This document shows positions 16,252-25,368 of a stretch of 38,515 bases of DNA, piece by piece (within the stretch, counting starts at the first letter, position 1; each line of letters starts with the position of its first letter). The notes below the pieces were generated by a model that had not been told where the DNA came from, ran no database searches, and saw only the letters and a program-made list of their open reading frames with translations. Where the stretch lies: positions 1 to 38,515 of IMG/VR virus record IMGVR_UViG_3300020179_000075; one strand, 5' to 3'. The DNA comes from a virus. The position numbers were made by a program, and so were the translations under genes.

Positions 16252-17667
16252 TCAAGGTTGCTTATTTGAATTTTCACCAAGAGTACTGTCTTCACTTTCT
16301 ACTGGGAATGCTGGATCTTCTGTTTGATTACCACCAATGGAATCTCTAATTAAAGTTATGTGAGTAAACATTTGAGATCTGTTTAAGGAGTGTCTTATAG
16401 ATTCAATCATATATATACCACTTAATTTTTTATCTTCTTTTCTTGTTTGATCATCACCTTCCTTTGTTTCTGGTGATGGTATACTAATTTTAATTAATTT
16501 AGCTGGAACCAAATCCATATTGCCAGGAACTTCTATTTCAAGTTTATTATAATTCAACATATGAAATCTGAAAATTGCTTTATCAAACATTGTATTTAAT
16601 TTATCAAGGTCTTCAGTTGTATTTGGTGAACTATTTGTTGCACCTGGTTCGTCCCACAATTGATTTGCAAGAGGTCTGTAAATAACTCTCGTTGCAAATT
16701 TTGAAGGGTGTAGTCCACCCTGACCAGTAGATCTATATGCTCTGCAATTATTCATAGCAACAGATCCATTCCACCACTCATCTACTGTATTATTTCTTGT
16801 AATTTTTTTACTATTCATAAAATCAATATCAATTGAGTAGTGTGCATACAAACCCATTCTAAGATCTTCTAGGTGATTAAAGACTTCTGGAGATCTAAAA
16901 TTTTTAATTCTATATAATTTCTCATCTGGTTTATCTCCTGTTTTAGCTGGTGCATAAGTAAACACATCTAGAGTAGATGACTTTTGTAACTGAATGAGGG
17001 TATCAATCGATGAAAATACATATCCACCAGCCTGATTGTCTGAACCAATTGGATCTACTGATAAAGTTTCATAAAATAAATATCCACATGAGTCTGCAGT
17101 TGTTGTAGAGACAGATCTTTTTGCAAGCCAATTAATCACATCAAATGGTCTCCAAAAAGGAGCGATAAAATCAACTGGGTGTAATGATGGATCAGTTACT
17201 ATTTTTTTAGATGTTTTTAAATTTTCTTCTAAAATATTTTGCACAATATCATGTGGATGTAATCCTCTAAATCTTTGAGAAATTCTTGCACATTCATTAA
17301 TAATCAATTCAAAGGAACATAAATGCATAATATATGCCTGATTTTTTTCTTTTAATGTTCGTCCAGAAATTTTGTGAACAAAAAATACCAGTGTATATTT
17401 CTTTCCATTTGGCGTTCCTAGTTTAATGGTAACTTTTTCTTGACCCATCAAAGGAATATTTGAGATTAAATTCTTTCCACTATCAGAGACAAGAATGTCA
17501 GCTGAAACTGATGGTGAGAGAATACTCTGGTATATACTCATCTCAACCATTAATTCTCTGATGTCAATTTGTTGACCCAACGGACCAGTATAGGTTCCTG
17601 GAATTGGTTCCAGTATTATAGATTCAATCTGAAAATCACCTGGAAACTGTTGATTTGAATTTGCCAT
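16252..17667 (-). CDS. Baseplate hub protein, probable gp27 counterpart
   Basis: A 471-residue protein beginning MANSNQQFPGDFQIESIILEP. It has IDIRELMVEMSIYQSILSPSVSADILVSDS near residue 35 and PFDVINWLAKRSVSTTTADSCGYLFYET near residue 173; this 'WLA.R......GYLFYE' pattern is typical of gp27/VgrG-N-type hub proteins. It is separated from the gp5 spike only by CP12, matching the gp27-gp5 partnership of the T4 hub. Sequence similarity to T4 gp27 itself is not obvious to me, so the assignment rests on pattern and position. It starts 3 bases past the end of the 1035-residue gene. Confidence 0.65.
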   Translation of the reverse strand: MANSNQQFPGDFQIESIILEPIPGTYTGPLGQQIDIRELMVEMSIYQSILSPSVSADILVSDSGKNLISNIPLMGQEKVTIKLGTPNGKKYTLVFFVHKISGRTLKEKNQAYIMHLCSFELIINECARISQRFRGLHPHDIVQNILEENLKTSKKIVTDPSLHPVDFIAPFWRPFDVINWLAKRSVSTTTADSCGYLFYETLSVDPIGSDNQAGGYVFSSIDTLIQLQKSSTLDVFTYAPAKTGDKPDEKLYRIKNFRSPEVFNHLEDLRMGLYAHYSIDIDFMNSKKITRNNTVDEWWNGSVAMNNCRAYRSTGQGGLHPSKFATRVIYRPLANQLWDEPGATNSSPNTTEDLDKLNTMFDKAIFRFHMLNYNKLEIEVPGNMDLVPAKLIKISIPSPETKEGDDQTRKEDKKLSGIYMIESIRHSLNRSQMFTHITLIRDSIGGNQTEDPAFPVESEDSTLGENSNKQP

Positions 17668-17670
17668 TTA

Positions 17671-20600
17671 TTATAACCTTTGTGCTAAATTAAAACCGCT
17701 CATACTTTTACTCAAAGAACTTTCACCTGGCATAATTGTTGTTGAGATTATTCCCGAATTTATTATGACTGGTGTTTGATATGCTACTGCAACTGTATTT
17801 GATTGATTGCTGTTATAATATTTATTGAAGTCTTCTGTAAGTGGTTTGATATTTTTGAATGCATCCTTATCAACTTTACCTGATGAATAAGAAGGAGTTG
17901 ATGGTTTAGCTGCTCCTGGATCAGGAGCTCCAGTTAATGCACTGAATAAAGTTGCAAGATTTTTAGTGAACTCACCAGCACCTGCTGCTGATTTTAAATA
18001 ATCAAGTCCAGTTGATGATTCGGTTGGTGTTGTTGAAGCACCACCAGCACTAGTAACTGATCCTGTATCACCAGATGCACCACCCAATGAAGATGCATCT
18101 CCACCAGCCGGTATATTTTCAGGACTTGGTTTACCAGGATTCAATCCTTGTTCTTTGATAATTCTAATTAATTTTCCTGGATAAGCTGGATCCGTAGCAT
18201 AACCCTGTTTCTTTAATAGATATGCGGCATTTGATGCGTTTCCAGAATTACCATATCCTTTATAGTGCTTGTAATCAAGAGACCACATTTTTACATGTTC
18301 TGAAATTGAAGCCTGCGGTGATGGATAATCTTTAAATACTGCATATGTTTTATATGGAGATCCACCAGAATATTCAGTGGTAAGTTTTCTAGTTCCTGGA
18401 GTTCCTTTCTGTCCAAAATAATTATACTTTCCACTTACTGCAGTTCCATATCCTGATTCCAATGCAAATTGTGCAGCAGTAATTTCTGGAATTTTATCTC
18501 CAGCTTGTTTTGCCATATTCATGACAGTAAAGAATTTCTCTTTATTACTTCCTTTTATAGAACCACCCGTTGCCATTTTTGCCAAAACTGCAGCAGAATC
18601 TTGCGCTCTTTCTTGTTGCTCTCTTGGACCCTGATCTGCTGGTTTTTCGTAATTCTTCAATACCCAATTTGATGCTGCAGCAACATTCTTTGTGCCAGTA
18701 AATACACTGGACATATACTCTTTAAATTCAATAGCAAGGAATCCAGTTGCTAACTCATCAGTAGCACCCTTATTCTTCCAATCATGACCCTTCTTTTCCA
18801 TATACTTGGCAAAATTTTTCTGCCTGCCTAGATCTGTCCACTGTGGGTAAGAATATCCAGTTTTTCCATCAAGTTTAAGGACACCTCTTTTCATTCCAGA
18901 TCCCTGAACCCTGTCTGGGACAAGAGAACTTTCTTGAATTAAGTTGCCAACAATACCAGCAGCTTGATAATTTTTAATATTTAAGAGTCTCATCAACTCT
19001 TTTGCAATATTGGCACCCTTTTGGTGCATGGGACCAGCAGCAATAGGACCAACATCCATCGGTGCTTTGTCGTCGTCTCCGCCAGGACCGCGGCCACTAC
19101 CTCCCCCACCACCAACAGCTGCTCCAGAGAAATTAATCATTGCATCTTCAATTCTTTTCAGTAAAGAAATAACATCTGTTCCATTTTTTCTAGGAGATGA
19201 ACCAATTAATTTTGATACACTTTGTTCTTCACCATTATCACTTTTTTTAATTTCTACATTTGATGATGCAGATGGTCCTTGTGCCATTTTCTTCATTGGC
19301 AATTTCTTCATCCCATATTCTTTAATGAATGGTCCAAGTAATGATTTAATAATTGGTTGTAATATAAATCCAAGTGGTCCAAGTGAACCAGTAATTCCAA
19401 GTAAAGCTCCTAAGAATGCTGAACCAAGAATTTTAAATGGTTTTCCCAATATACTTTCTACAATACTACCAGGACCAACTTTACTTAAAGGAATGACAAC
19501 TTCAGGTTCATCTTCTGCAAGGTGTGCGAGTGTAGGTTTAGTAACAATACCACCAACCGCAAGACCAGGAACTTTATCCTCTCCTTCTACTGGTTTTTTG
19601 TTTGCATTACTACTAATGTTTTTAAAGAAACCATATGCCTTATCTGCAAGATAATCACCAAGCAATCCACCAAGTAATGATCCGACAAAAGTACCAGGAC
19701 CAGGAATAACTGAACCAATAAGACCACCCAATGATCCACCAAGCATTGATCCAATTGCCTTAACTGCTGCTTTATCTACTGGATCACCAAGAGCAATATT
19801 TAATCCAAAATCTAAAAGACCACCAACAATAGGAATCTTGGAAAATATTCTTCCTGCAGTTCTAAGACCTTTTCTACCTAATAATTTTAGACCTAGCCTA
19901 GTTGCAGTTCTTTGTATTCCACCTTTAATCACACCACCAGATGCTTGATAAAGTAATTTTGCAATTGCACCACCACCTCTAGATAATCCAGCAATTAATG
20001 CTTTGAATTTACCCTTACCTAATATTCTAAGTAAAGATCTTCGTACTGCTGTGGATATTGACTTAGATGTAATTCCTTTTGCTGCAGCAAGTGCTTTTAC
20101 TGCATCTTTAATTGCAGGAAGTATTCCTTTCTTTCCTACGTCAGATAAAAATCCAAACAGTTTTCTAATTTTAGGAATTGCTCTAACTAGTTTTCCCAGA
20201 TCTGTTAATAGACTAACTGGATTTGATATCCATCTAAGGACGAATACACCAACAATAATTTTTATTATTCCTAGGAATTTTTCTAATAGATTTCCAGCAA
20301 CTAATTGACTGATACCTTCCATCAAGTTAGTCACACCAAATGTCACTGCAGCAGAAACAAAATCAAATATTCCTTTTAGTGCAGTAACAAGTCCTTTGAC
20401 CTGATTAAAATTGTTTGGGTTTGAAATCCAATCAAGAACTTTGTATGCAATCAAACCAAGGATAAGTTGTTGAAGTCCACCAATAATATCCTTTGCTTTT
20501 GATAAAGTACTTCTTAATATATTTCCACCTACTTTCTTTTGTTCAGATTTTTTTTCTTCTGCTAATGCTTTTTGTCTTTCAAGTTCTTTTTTGTTTTCTG

Positions 20601-20778
20601 CATCTCTTCTTTGTTGATCTTTGTTTTTCTTTTCAAATAACTTAAGAAGATTTTTTCCAAGCAAAGAAGCAGACTTTAAATCTTTTTGTTTTTTTACAGT
20701 TGTCTTTTGAATAACAGGATTTGCTTTTACTACTGCGGTTGTAAAAACTTTAGGATCAATCTTAACTAGGGCGTTCAT
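17671..20778 (-). CDS. Tape-measure-like protein with tail-lysozyme and glucosaminidase domains
   Basis: A 1035-residue protein. Residues about 45-82 are a charged coiled coil, about 95-190 hydrophobic helices, and near 410 there is the hallmark GGIVTKPTLAHLAEDEPEVVIPLS seen in many tape-measure proteins. Residues about 583-736 resemble the phage tail lysozyme family (AAGIVGNLIQESSL, YSYPQWTDLGRQ). Residues about 743-876 resemble a FlgJ-like glucosaminidase (ITAAQFALESGYGTAVSGKYNYFG, YPSPQASISEHVKMW). These would cut peptidoglycan during DNA injection. A GGGAGGT precedes the ATG. The protein is a paralogue of the 1208-residue neighbour, sharing the N-terminal design and a C-terminal 30-residue segment. 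Which of the two sets tail length (T4 gp29 role) cannot be decided from sequence alone. Confidence 0.8.
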   Translation of the reverse strand: MNALVKIDPKVFTTAVVKANPVIQKTTVKKQKDLKSASLLGKNLLKLFEKKNKDQQRRDAENKKELERQKALAEEKKSEQKKVGGNILRSTLSKAKDIIGGLQQLILGLIAYKVLDWISNPNNFNQVKGLVTALKGIFDFVSAAVTFGVTNLMEGISQLVAGNLLEKFLGIIKIIVGVFVLRWISNPVSLLTDLGKLVRAIPKIRKLFGFLSDVGKKGILPAIKDAVKALAAAKGITSKSISTAVRRSLLRILGKGKFKALIAGLSRGGGAIAKLLYQASGGVIKGGIQRTATRLGLKLLGRKGLRTAGRIFSKIPIVGGLLDFGLNIALGDPVDKAAVKAIGSMLGGSLGGLIGSVIPGPGTFVGSLLGGLLGDYLADKAYGFFKNISSNANKKPVEGEDKVPGLAVGGIVTKPTLAHLAEDEPEVVIPLSKVGPGSIVESILGKPFKILGSAFLGALLGITGSLGPLGFILQPIIKSLLGPFIKEYGMKKLPMKKMAQGPSASSNVEIKKSDNGEEQSVSKLIGSSPRKNGTDVISLLKRIEDAMINFSGAAVGGGGGSGRGPGGDDDKAPMDVGPIAAGPMHQKGANIAKELMRLLNIKNYQAAGIVGNLIQESSLVPDRVQGSGMKRGVLKLDGKTGYSYPQWTDLGRQKNFAKYMEKKGHDWKNKGATDELATGFLAIEFKEYMSSVFTGTKNVAAASNWVLKNYEKPADQGPREQQERAQDSAAVLAKMATGGSIKGSNKEKFFTVMNMAKQAGDKIPEITAAQFALESGYGTAVSGKYNYFGQKGTPGTRKLTTEYSGGSPYKTYAVFKDYPSPQASISEHVKMWSLDYKHYKGYGNSGNASNAAYLLKKQGYATDPAYPGKLIRIIKEQGLNPGKPSPENIPAGGDASSLGGASGDTGSVTSAGGASTTPTESSTGLDYLKSAAGAGEFTKNLATLFSALTGAPDPGAAKPSTPSYSSGKVDKDAFKNIKPLTEDFNKYYNSNQSNTVAVAYQTPVIINSGIISTTIMPGESSLSKSMSGFNLAQRL
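17908..18010. repeat. 103-bp direct repeat, copy 1
   Basis: Identical to 21135-21237 except for one base (G versus A). It encodes DYLKSAAGAGEFTKNLATLF and the following ALTGAPDPGAA in the glucosaminidase protein. The two copies are 3.2 kb apart in adjacent genes, in the same orientation and frame. Confidence 0.95.
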
Positions 20779-20792
20779 TTATAGTTACCTCC

Positions 20793-23700
20793 CTATGGTC
20801 TAAGATTTGTAAAATGTGTAGCAAGAGCAGGATCATTAACTCCAGTTGGACCTATAGATTGATTTGATGCTGTAGATTGATTAATAACTGTTGGTGGTTG
20901 TTGTACTGAGGGTGTTGTTGTCACCTTTTGTTTATTTTGTTCGTTAAGTTTATTCTGATTCAATGATGATTGAGCAGAAGTTAATGTACTTCCAGATTTA
21001 TTTGGTGATGCTGGTTTTAATGATGGTGTAGAACCAGCAGATGGAGATGGTGAAACAGAAGGTGTAGATTTTGTTGGATCTGAACTCTTGGAGGCAAGTC
21101 TTGGATCAGATGGTTTAGTAGATGTTCCACCAGCAGCTGCTCCTGGATCAGGAGCTCCAGTTAATGCACTAAATAAAGTTGCAAGATTTTTAGTGAACTC
21201 ACCAGCACCTGCTGCTGATTTTAAATAATCAAGTCCACTAGCAGAAGATGAATCAGATCCACCTCCTCCACCTCCTCCACCAGGGGCAGCACCTCCACTG
21301 GTATCTGGAGATGCTGGATCTGCTCCAGTATCAGCGGATGTAGCACCAACGTTTGCTCTTATCCATGCGTTATGTAATGCTGGAGTTTTAGCTTCAATAT
21401 GTGCATGAACATATCCATTACTCATTCCAACAGAATCTTGTATTCCTATGATAGTTGATGGATTAATCATCTGACCCATTTTAACTTTAATACCAGACAT
21501 GTGGCCAGATCTAAAAATTGGAGTTCCAGATGCATCTGCAACCATAACTGCACCCCAGTTTTCACCAACGGAAACAACCTTCCCTGTTATTCCAGCTCTT
21601 ATAGGATGTCTATCTCCTTTACTATCTGGTGTGGATGGATTACTTTTTGTAGAAAGTAAATAATCTCTAGGAATACCACCTGGTCTTGGTCCATTTGGAC
21701 TTCCTGGTGAAGGATTTGATGATCCAGCATGATGACCATATGTATCAGAAAATCCTTTTCCATTGCCCATCATTTTAGGAGGACCTATTGGTGCTGTACT
21801 AAACACATACAATCCACCAGCGGCATAACGTCTAAAAGATCCTTCTGCTCCAGTAGGAATTCCATATTGTTCTACTAGTGCTTTTTTGTAGTGGTATCTT
21901 GGTTTTGGTGGTTTATCTCTCTTTGGTTTTACCAATCCACCTTTTTCATATGGTAGAACATAACCACCAGCCTTTGCTTCTCTATATCTACTTGCAGTTA
22001 ATGCGGGATTGTTTACTGTACGGGGAGTATCAAATGGAATCACAAATGCACTACTTAAAGATCCACCTGATGCCTTTTTCATTCCAACCCATTCTGTACC
22101 ATGACCTATGAAAGAAGTCGATCTACCACCATCTAAAGAAACTGGATATCCAGATTGAGGACCACTAATCCATCCGCCAGATGCTCTCCCCACGTTATTT
22201 CTTCTATTTCTTGGTGGTGAAGTAGTATCTACTCCTTTTGCTTTGGCTTCGGCATCATATTTTTTAACTAATTCTTGTCTTCTCTTAACATCTTCTTCTG
22301 TAATATAATTTAAAGCTAATCCTTGCTTTTGAGCGTGTTTAATGTAGAATGCTCTTACTTGATTAAATGCTTTTTGTTTCTGTAACGTATTTTTACCCTC
22401 ATCGATTCTTAATCGCTCCCAAAAAACACCATTATGTTTATATACCTCATAATCTCCATTAGTTACGTTCAGTAGAACCTCATAGTTTGTTACTCCATCG
22501 GGGCCTTTGAATTGGAGTTTTTTCCTATTTGCTGCCGCATTAGAAGAATCCATCTTTCTTCTTTGATCAGATGATTGCCCCTGTTGTGTAGCTACAGAAG
22601 CACCTTTACTTTGCCCTGTACTTAGATCTTGACTTCCTTTTCCTTGAGCGCCTGCTTCCTTGGCACTAGCAGAAGATTGATCTATAGAATCTGTTTTTGT
22701 TCCTGCTCCTGGAGTGGTAACTGCTGGGGATGAACCTCCAGAAGATTTTTTCTTTTTTTTACCTTCTAAATTAGAAAGAATATTTGCAAGTAATCCTCTA
22801 ACAGTAGGAGGGTTTCCACCAGCTGCACTTGGATCTTTATCACCAAATAATTTTCCAAGTCCACCAATTAAATTATTAGCACCACCTGCTGCTAATGATG
22901 CAAATCCACCTAGTCCTTTTATTGCAACCTTAAGAATATTTTTTGGAACGTTGAATACATTACCAATGAATCCACTTGCCATACCGATGATTGGTTTTAG
23001 CATTGGGAACTTCTCAGCAATACCACCCATGATAGCAAGAATTCCACCACCAACTAAACTAAATGGAAGAGTTAATAACTTTGCAAATTTTGGAATTATC
23101 TTTCCTACAGTTTTAGATAGAGCGCCTGTATCAGGACCGAATACAGTTTCACCCAATCTACTTAATGGGACAATAGCCTCAGGACCAGCCTCTCCAACGA
23201 CTGCTTTTGTTGATTTCTTAACCAGACCACCTTTAGCAAGCATCGGAATGCCTTGAGACTTTGCAATGTCTCTTCCTGCAAGAGTAGCATCAATACCTAT
23301 AGATGCTGCTGTTCCAAGACCAGGCATTGTTCCAGCAACACCTGATGCAAGTTCCATTCCTGCTCCAAGGAAATCTCCCTGCATTGCACGACCAGTTGCA
23401 AATGCTCCACCAGCAATCAATCCCACACCAGGAATTTTTTTAAGTAATGATTTACCTAAACCTTTACCAACTCCTTTTGCGGCATTTTTTCCTGCTGCTT
23501 TTCCTGCCGTCTTTGCTGTAGCTTCAGTTGCAGCCTTTCCTGCACTCTTTACACCAGTCTCACCAGCTTCTTTTGCAGTAGTTTTTGCTGCAGACTCACC
23601 TGCTCCTTTTCCTGCTTCTTTTCCTGCGTCTTTACCTGCTCCTGCAACTCCATCGTCAACACCTTTCTCTACACCACCAACAAGACCAAATGTTATCGTA

Positions 23701-24419
23701 CTAACAATTTGTTTGATGATGTTTGGTACTGCTCTCAATGCACCAACAAGTCCCTCCATTGCTGGTTGTATCGATGGTAATGCACCAAATACTAATCCGA
23801 CATTTTTTACGATCTTGAATAAAACTTCTACTGGTCCACCAGTTACTTTCTTAATAATATTAAAAGTGGCTGTTATCCCTGCAATACCACCTTCAAATAT
23901 CTTACCTGCTATATTGACTGTCGCAACAATAAAATCATAAACACCCCTGAAAAATGTTAGAATGTTTTTTACATGTTGTTGATTCTTTGGATTAGAAACC
24001 CAATCGAGAATCTTATATGCAATAAACATCTTAATCATATCTTGGAAGAAAGAAAAGAATCCTCCTAGAATATCTTTTGATTTCTTCCAAGTTGCATTTG
24101 CTTGAGAATTAATTTTGTCTCTCAGAGAAGAATTTTTTTTGTCTTCTGACTTTGCTTCTTCATCTAATGCTTTTTGTCTTTCTCTGAGCTTTCTTGTTTC
24201 TGCTTGATTTTTTAACTCTCTTTCTTGAGATGATTTTTCTAATTTGAAAATTTTTGCTAAGGATGTCTTGAGGTCACCAACCGTAGTTGCCTCTTTCTTC
24301 TCTGCGTCTACAATGGATTTTAATGACTTTGGAGAAAAAGAGTTAAGAAAACTCTTTTGTCCATCTGACTTTGCCAAAGCACCACCTTTTTTAGAAGATG
24401 GTAGTAAGGGAGAATTCAT
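20793..24419 (-). CDS. Tape-measure-like protein with M23-type peptidase domain
   Basis: A 1208-residue protein. It has an N-terminal coiled coil (about 55-95), hydrophobic helices with IAYKILDWVSNP (about 135-150), a long Ala/Gly/Lys-rich segment (about 235-330), and AKGGLVKKSTKAVVGEAGPEAIVPLS near 398, a clear tape-measure hallmark. Residues about 930-1030 (HPIRAGITGKVVSVGENWGAVMVADASG, FRSGHMSGIKVKMGQ, GYVHAHIEAK) resemble M23 metallopeptidases such as lysostaphin; HAHIE matches the HxH zinc motif. The first zinc motif (HxxxD) is not obvious, so activity is uncertain. It follows gp26 and its frameshift extension, the position of tape-measure genes after G/GT-type chaperones in other phages. 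The C-terminus is Ser/Thr/Pro-rich. Confidence 0.8.
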   Translation of the reverse strand: MNSPLLPSSKKGGALAKSDGQKSFLNSFSPKSLKSIVDAEKKEATTVGDLKTSLAKIFKLEKSSQERELKNQAETRKLRERQKALDEEAKSEDKKNSSLRDKINSQANATWKKSKDILGGFFSFFQDMIKMFIAYKILDWVSNPKNQQHVKNILTFFRGVYDFIVATVNIAGKIFEGGIAGITATFNIIKKVTGGPVEVLFKIVKNVGLVFGALPSIQPAMEGLVGALRAVPNIIKQIVSTITFGLVGGVEKGVDDGVAGAGKDAGKEAGKGAGESAAKTTAKEAGETGVKSAGKAATEATAKTAGKAAGKNAAKGVGKGLGKSLLKKIPGVGLIAGGAFATGRAMQGDFLGAGMELASGVAGTMPGLGTAASIGIDATLAGRDIAKSQGIPMLAKGGLVKKSTKAVVGEAGPEAIVPLSRLGETVFGPDTGALSKTVGKIIPKFAKLLTLPFSLVGGGILAIMGGIAEKFPMLKPIIGMASGFIGNVFNVPKNILKVAIKGLGGFASLAAGGANNLIGGLGKLFGDKDPSAAGGNPPTVRGLLANILSNLEGKKKKKSSGGSSPAVTTPGAGTKTDSIDQSSASAKEAGAQGKGSQDLSTGQSKGASVATQQGQSSDQRRKMDSSNAAANRKKLQFKGPDGVTNYEVLLNVTNGDYEVYKHNGVFWERLRIDEGKNTLQKQKAFNQVRAFYIKHAQKQGLALNYITEEDVKRRQELVKKYDAEAKAKGVDTTSPPRNRRNNVGRASGGWISGPQSGYPVSLDGGRSTSFIGHGTEWVGMKKASGGSLSSAFVIPFDTPRTVNNPALTASRYREAKAGGYVLPYEKGGLVKPKRDKPPKPRYHYKKALVEQYGIPTGAEGSFRRYAAGGLYVFSTAPIGPPKMMGNGKGFSDTYGHHAGSSNPSPGSPNGPRPGGIPRDYLLSTKSNPSTPDSKGDRHPIRAGITGKVVSVGENWGAVMVADASGTPIFRSGHMSGIKVKMGQMINPSTIIGIQDSVGMSNGYVHAHIEAKTPALHNAWIRANVGATSADTGADPASPDTSGGAAPGGGGGGGGSDSSSASGLDYLKSAAGAGEFTKNLATLFSALTGAPDPGAAAGGTSTKPSDPRLASKSSDPTKSTPSVSPSPSAGSTPSLKPASPNKSGSTLTSAQSSLNQNKLNEQNKQKVTTTPSVQQPPTVINQSTASNQSIGPTGVNDPALATHFTNLRP
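21135..21237. repeat. 103-bp direct repeat, copy 2
   Basis: Partner of 17908-18010, 102 of 103 bases identical, in the M23-type tape-measure-like gene. Such near-identity between otherwise diverged paralogues suggests recent copying or gene conversion. Confidence 0.95.
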
Positions 24420-24433
24420 CCTAACTCTTTATC

Positions 24434-24622
24434 CTAGAAATTGTTTTTTTGTTTTGCTTTATCGTTTTCCTCTTTTAACCACTGAATCAGCATCGCAACA
24501 TAAACTTCTTTTTCCCACGGGATCATATTTTCAATTTCTGTTAAACTCCACTTGTGGTGTTGTAACAATGAAAAATTGGTTTCATAATAGTTATTTAGAG
24601 ATTCATTGATTAATGCTAGGCG
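24434..24622 (-). CDS. Probable -1 frameshift extension of gp26 (GT-like)
   Basis: A 62-residue open frame, overlapping the end of gp26 in the -1 frame, with no start codon of its own until a Met 30 residues from its end. It encodes RLALINESLNNYYETNFSLL, then a compact motif HHKWSLTEIENMIPWEKEVY and VAMLIQWLKEEN, ending KQKNNF. If ribosomes slip at T TTT TTC (24628-24622), a 298-residue fusion results. The placement, directly before a tape-measure gene, matches the conserved lambda-type tail-assembly chaperone pair (G and GT). The frame is open for its whole length and ends 14 bases before the next ATG. Expression by frameshift is inferred, not shown. Confidence 0.7.
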   Translation of the reverse strand, partial: RLALINESLNNYYETNFSLLQHHKWSLTEIENMIPWEKEVYVAMLIQWLKEENDKAKQKNNF

Positions 24623-25329
24623 AAAAAACTGTTTAGCCCCTCTAGTACAATCTCATTATCAACACCTGTGTTAGGATTGGTGATAGTAAGTTTGTGTGAA
24701 AGTTTTGGCATGGTCTCAAAGAATTCTTGTAACTTCATGAATTGTTTTGTATTCAGAGTTTCTAAGAATGCCAAAAGTTCTTTCTTAGAATAATTGGTTG
24801 CTTCTTGAACATTTTCACCTTCGTAAATTTGTTCGATACATCCACAAGCAATCTCAAAAACATCATCTAGTTGAGTTCCTGTACCCATGTTTGTTTTAAC
24901 AAAGGTATCTATACTTGGATATTTCATAATAAGTCCAACATCATCAGTCAATTCAATATCTCTTGAATGATTTTCTGGTTTCGAAACTTTAATGTCATCA
25001 ATATTAATCTTAACTGTAACTACAGTTTCGTCATCATCTGGACAAGTAATACCTACTTCAATTTCTTCTCCGATTGATCTTGCACGAATGTTCAAGAACA
25101 AAAATTCAATATCAAATGTAGATAACTCGTCAACTTTTACTTTACTACTATGAAGACAATTTTTTAGAATCGTTTTAATTGCATTCATGATTTGTTTTTC
25201 ATCTTCAGATTCCATCGCAAGAATCAGAATTTTTTCTTCCTTTACTAAGAATGGTCTATACTTTAATTTTTGACCAGTAGAAGGAAGTTCAAGCTCATAA
25301 GTTGGTGTAACAAGATTTGGTAAAGGCAT
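24616..25329 (-). CDS. 26: gp26-like baseplate hub/tail assembly protein
   Basis: A 237-residue protein; T4 gp26 is about 208. The start LVTPTYELELPSTGQKLKYR followed by PFLVKEEKILILAMESEDEKQI is the signature of T4 gp26-type proteins, and DIEFLFLNIRARSIGE is also conserved. It is needed in T4 for hub assembly. The last codons are AGT TTT TTC GCC TAG, which include a slippery heptamer, so a fraction of product may be extended in the -1 frame. This makes the gene a good candidate for the short (G-like) form of a tail chaperone. It follows the tail-tube-like gene by 39 bases. Confidence 0.85.
   Translation of the reverse strand: MPLPNLVTPTYELELPSTGQKLKYRPFLVKEEKILILAMESEDEKQIMNAIKTILKNCLHSSKVKVDELSTFDIEFLFLNIRARSIGEEIEVGITCPDDDETVVTVKINIDDIKVSKPENHSRDIELTDDVGLIMKYPSIDTFVKTNMGTGTQLDDVFEIACGCIEQIYEGENVQEATNYSKKELLAFLETLNTKQFMKLQEFFETMPKLSHKLTITNPNTGVDNEIVLEGLNSFFA
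24622..24628 (-). promoter_or_regulatory. Slippery heptamer T TTT TTC for -1 frameshifting
   Basis: In the gp26 frame the codons are TTT TTC preceded by T, a perfect X XXY YYZ site; the zero-frame stop comes one codon later. No strong downstream hairpin or pseudoknot was found by eye, so stimulation, if any, is unclear. Confidence 0.65.
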
Positions 25330-25368
25330 AATTACTCCATATAAAAATAAACACTACACAAAAATTAT

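Noticed and set aside
19010-19654. Plus-strand ORF of 214 codons opposite the glucosaminidase protein
   Set aside because: It is the antisense of a long real gene with clear domains; its Pro/Ser-rich content mirrors the Gly/Ala-rich sense protein and no ribosome site or family is seen.
22714-23940. Two plus-strand ORFs (180 and 224 codons) opposite the M23-type protein
   Set aside because: Low-complexity Pro/Ala/Ser shadows of the Ala/Gly/Lys-rich sense strand.
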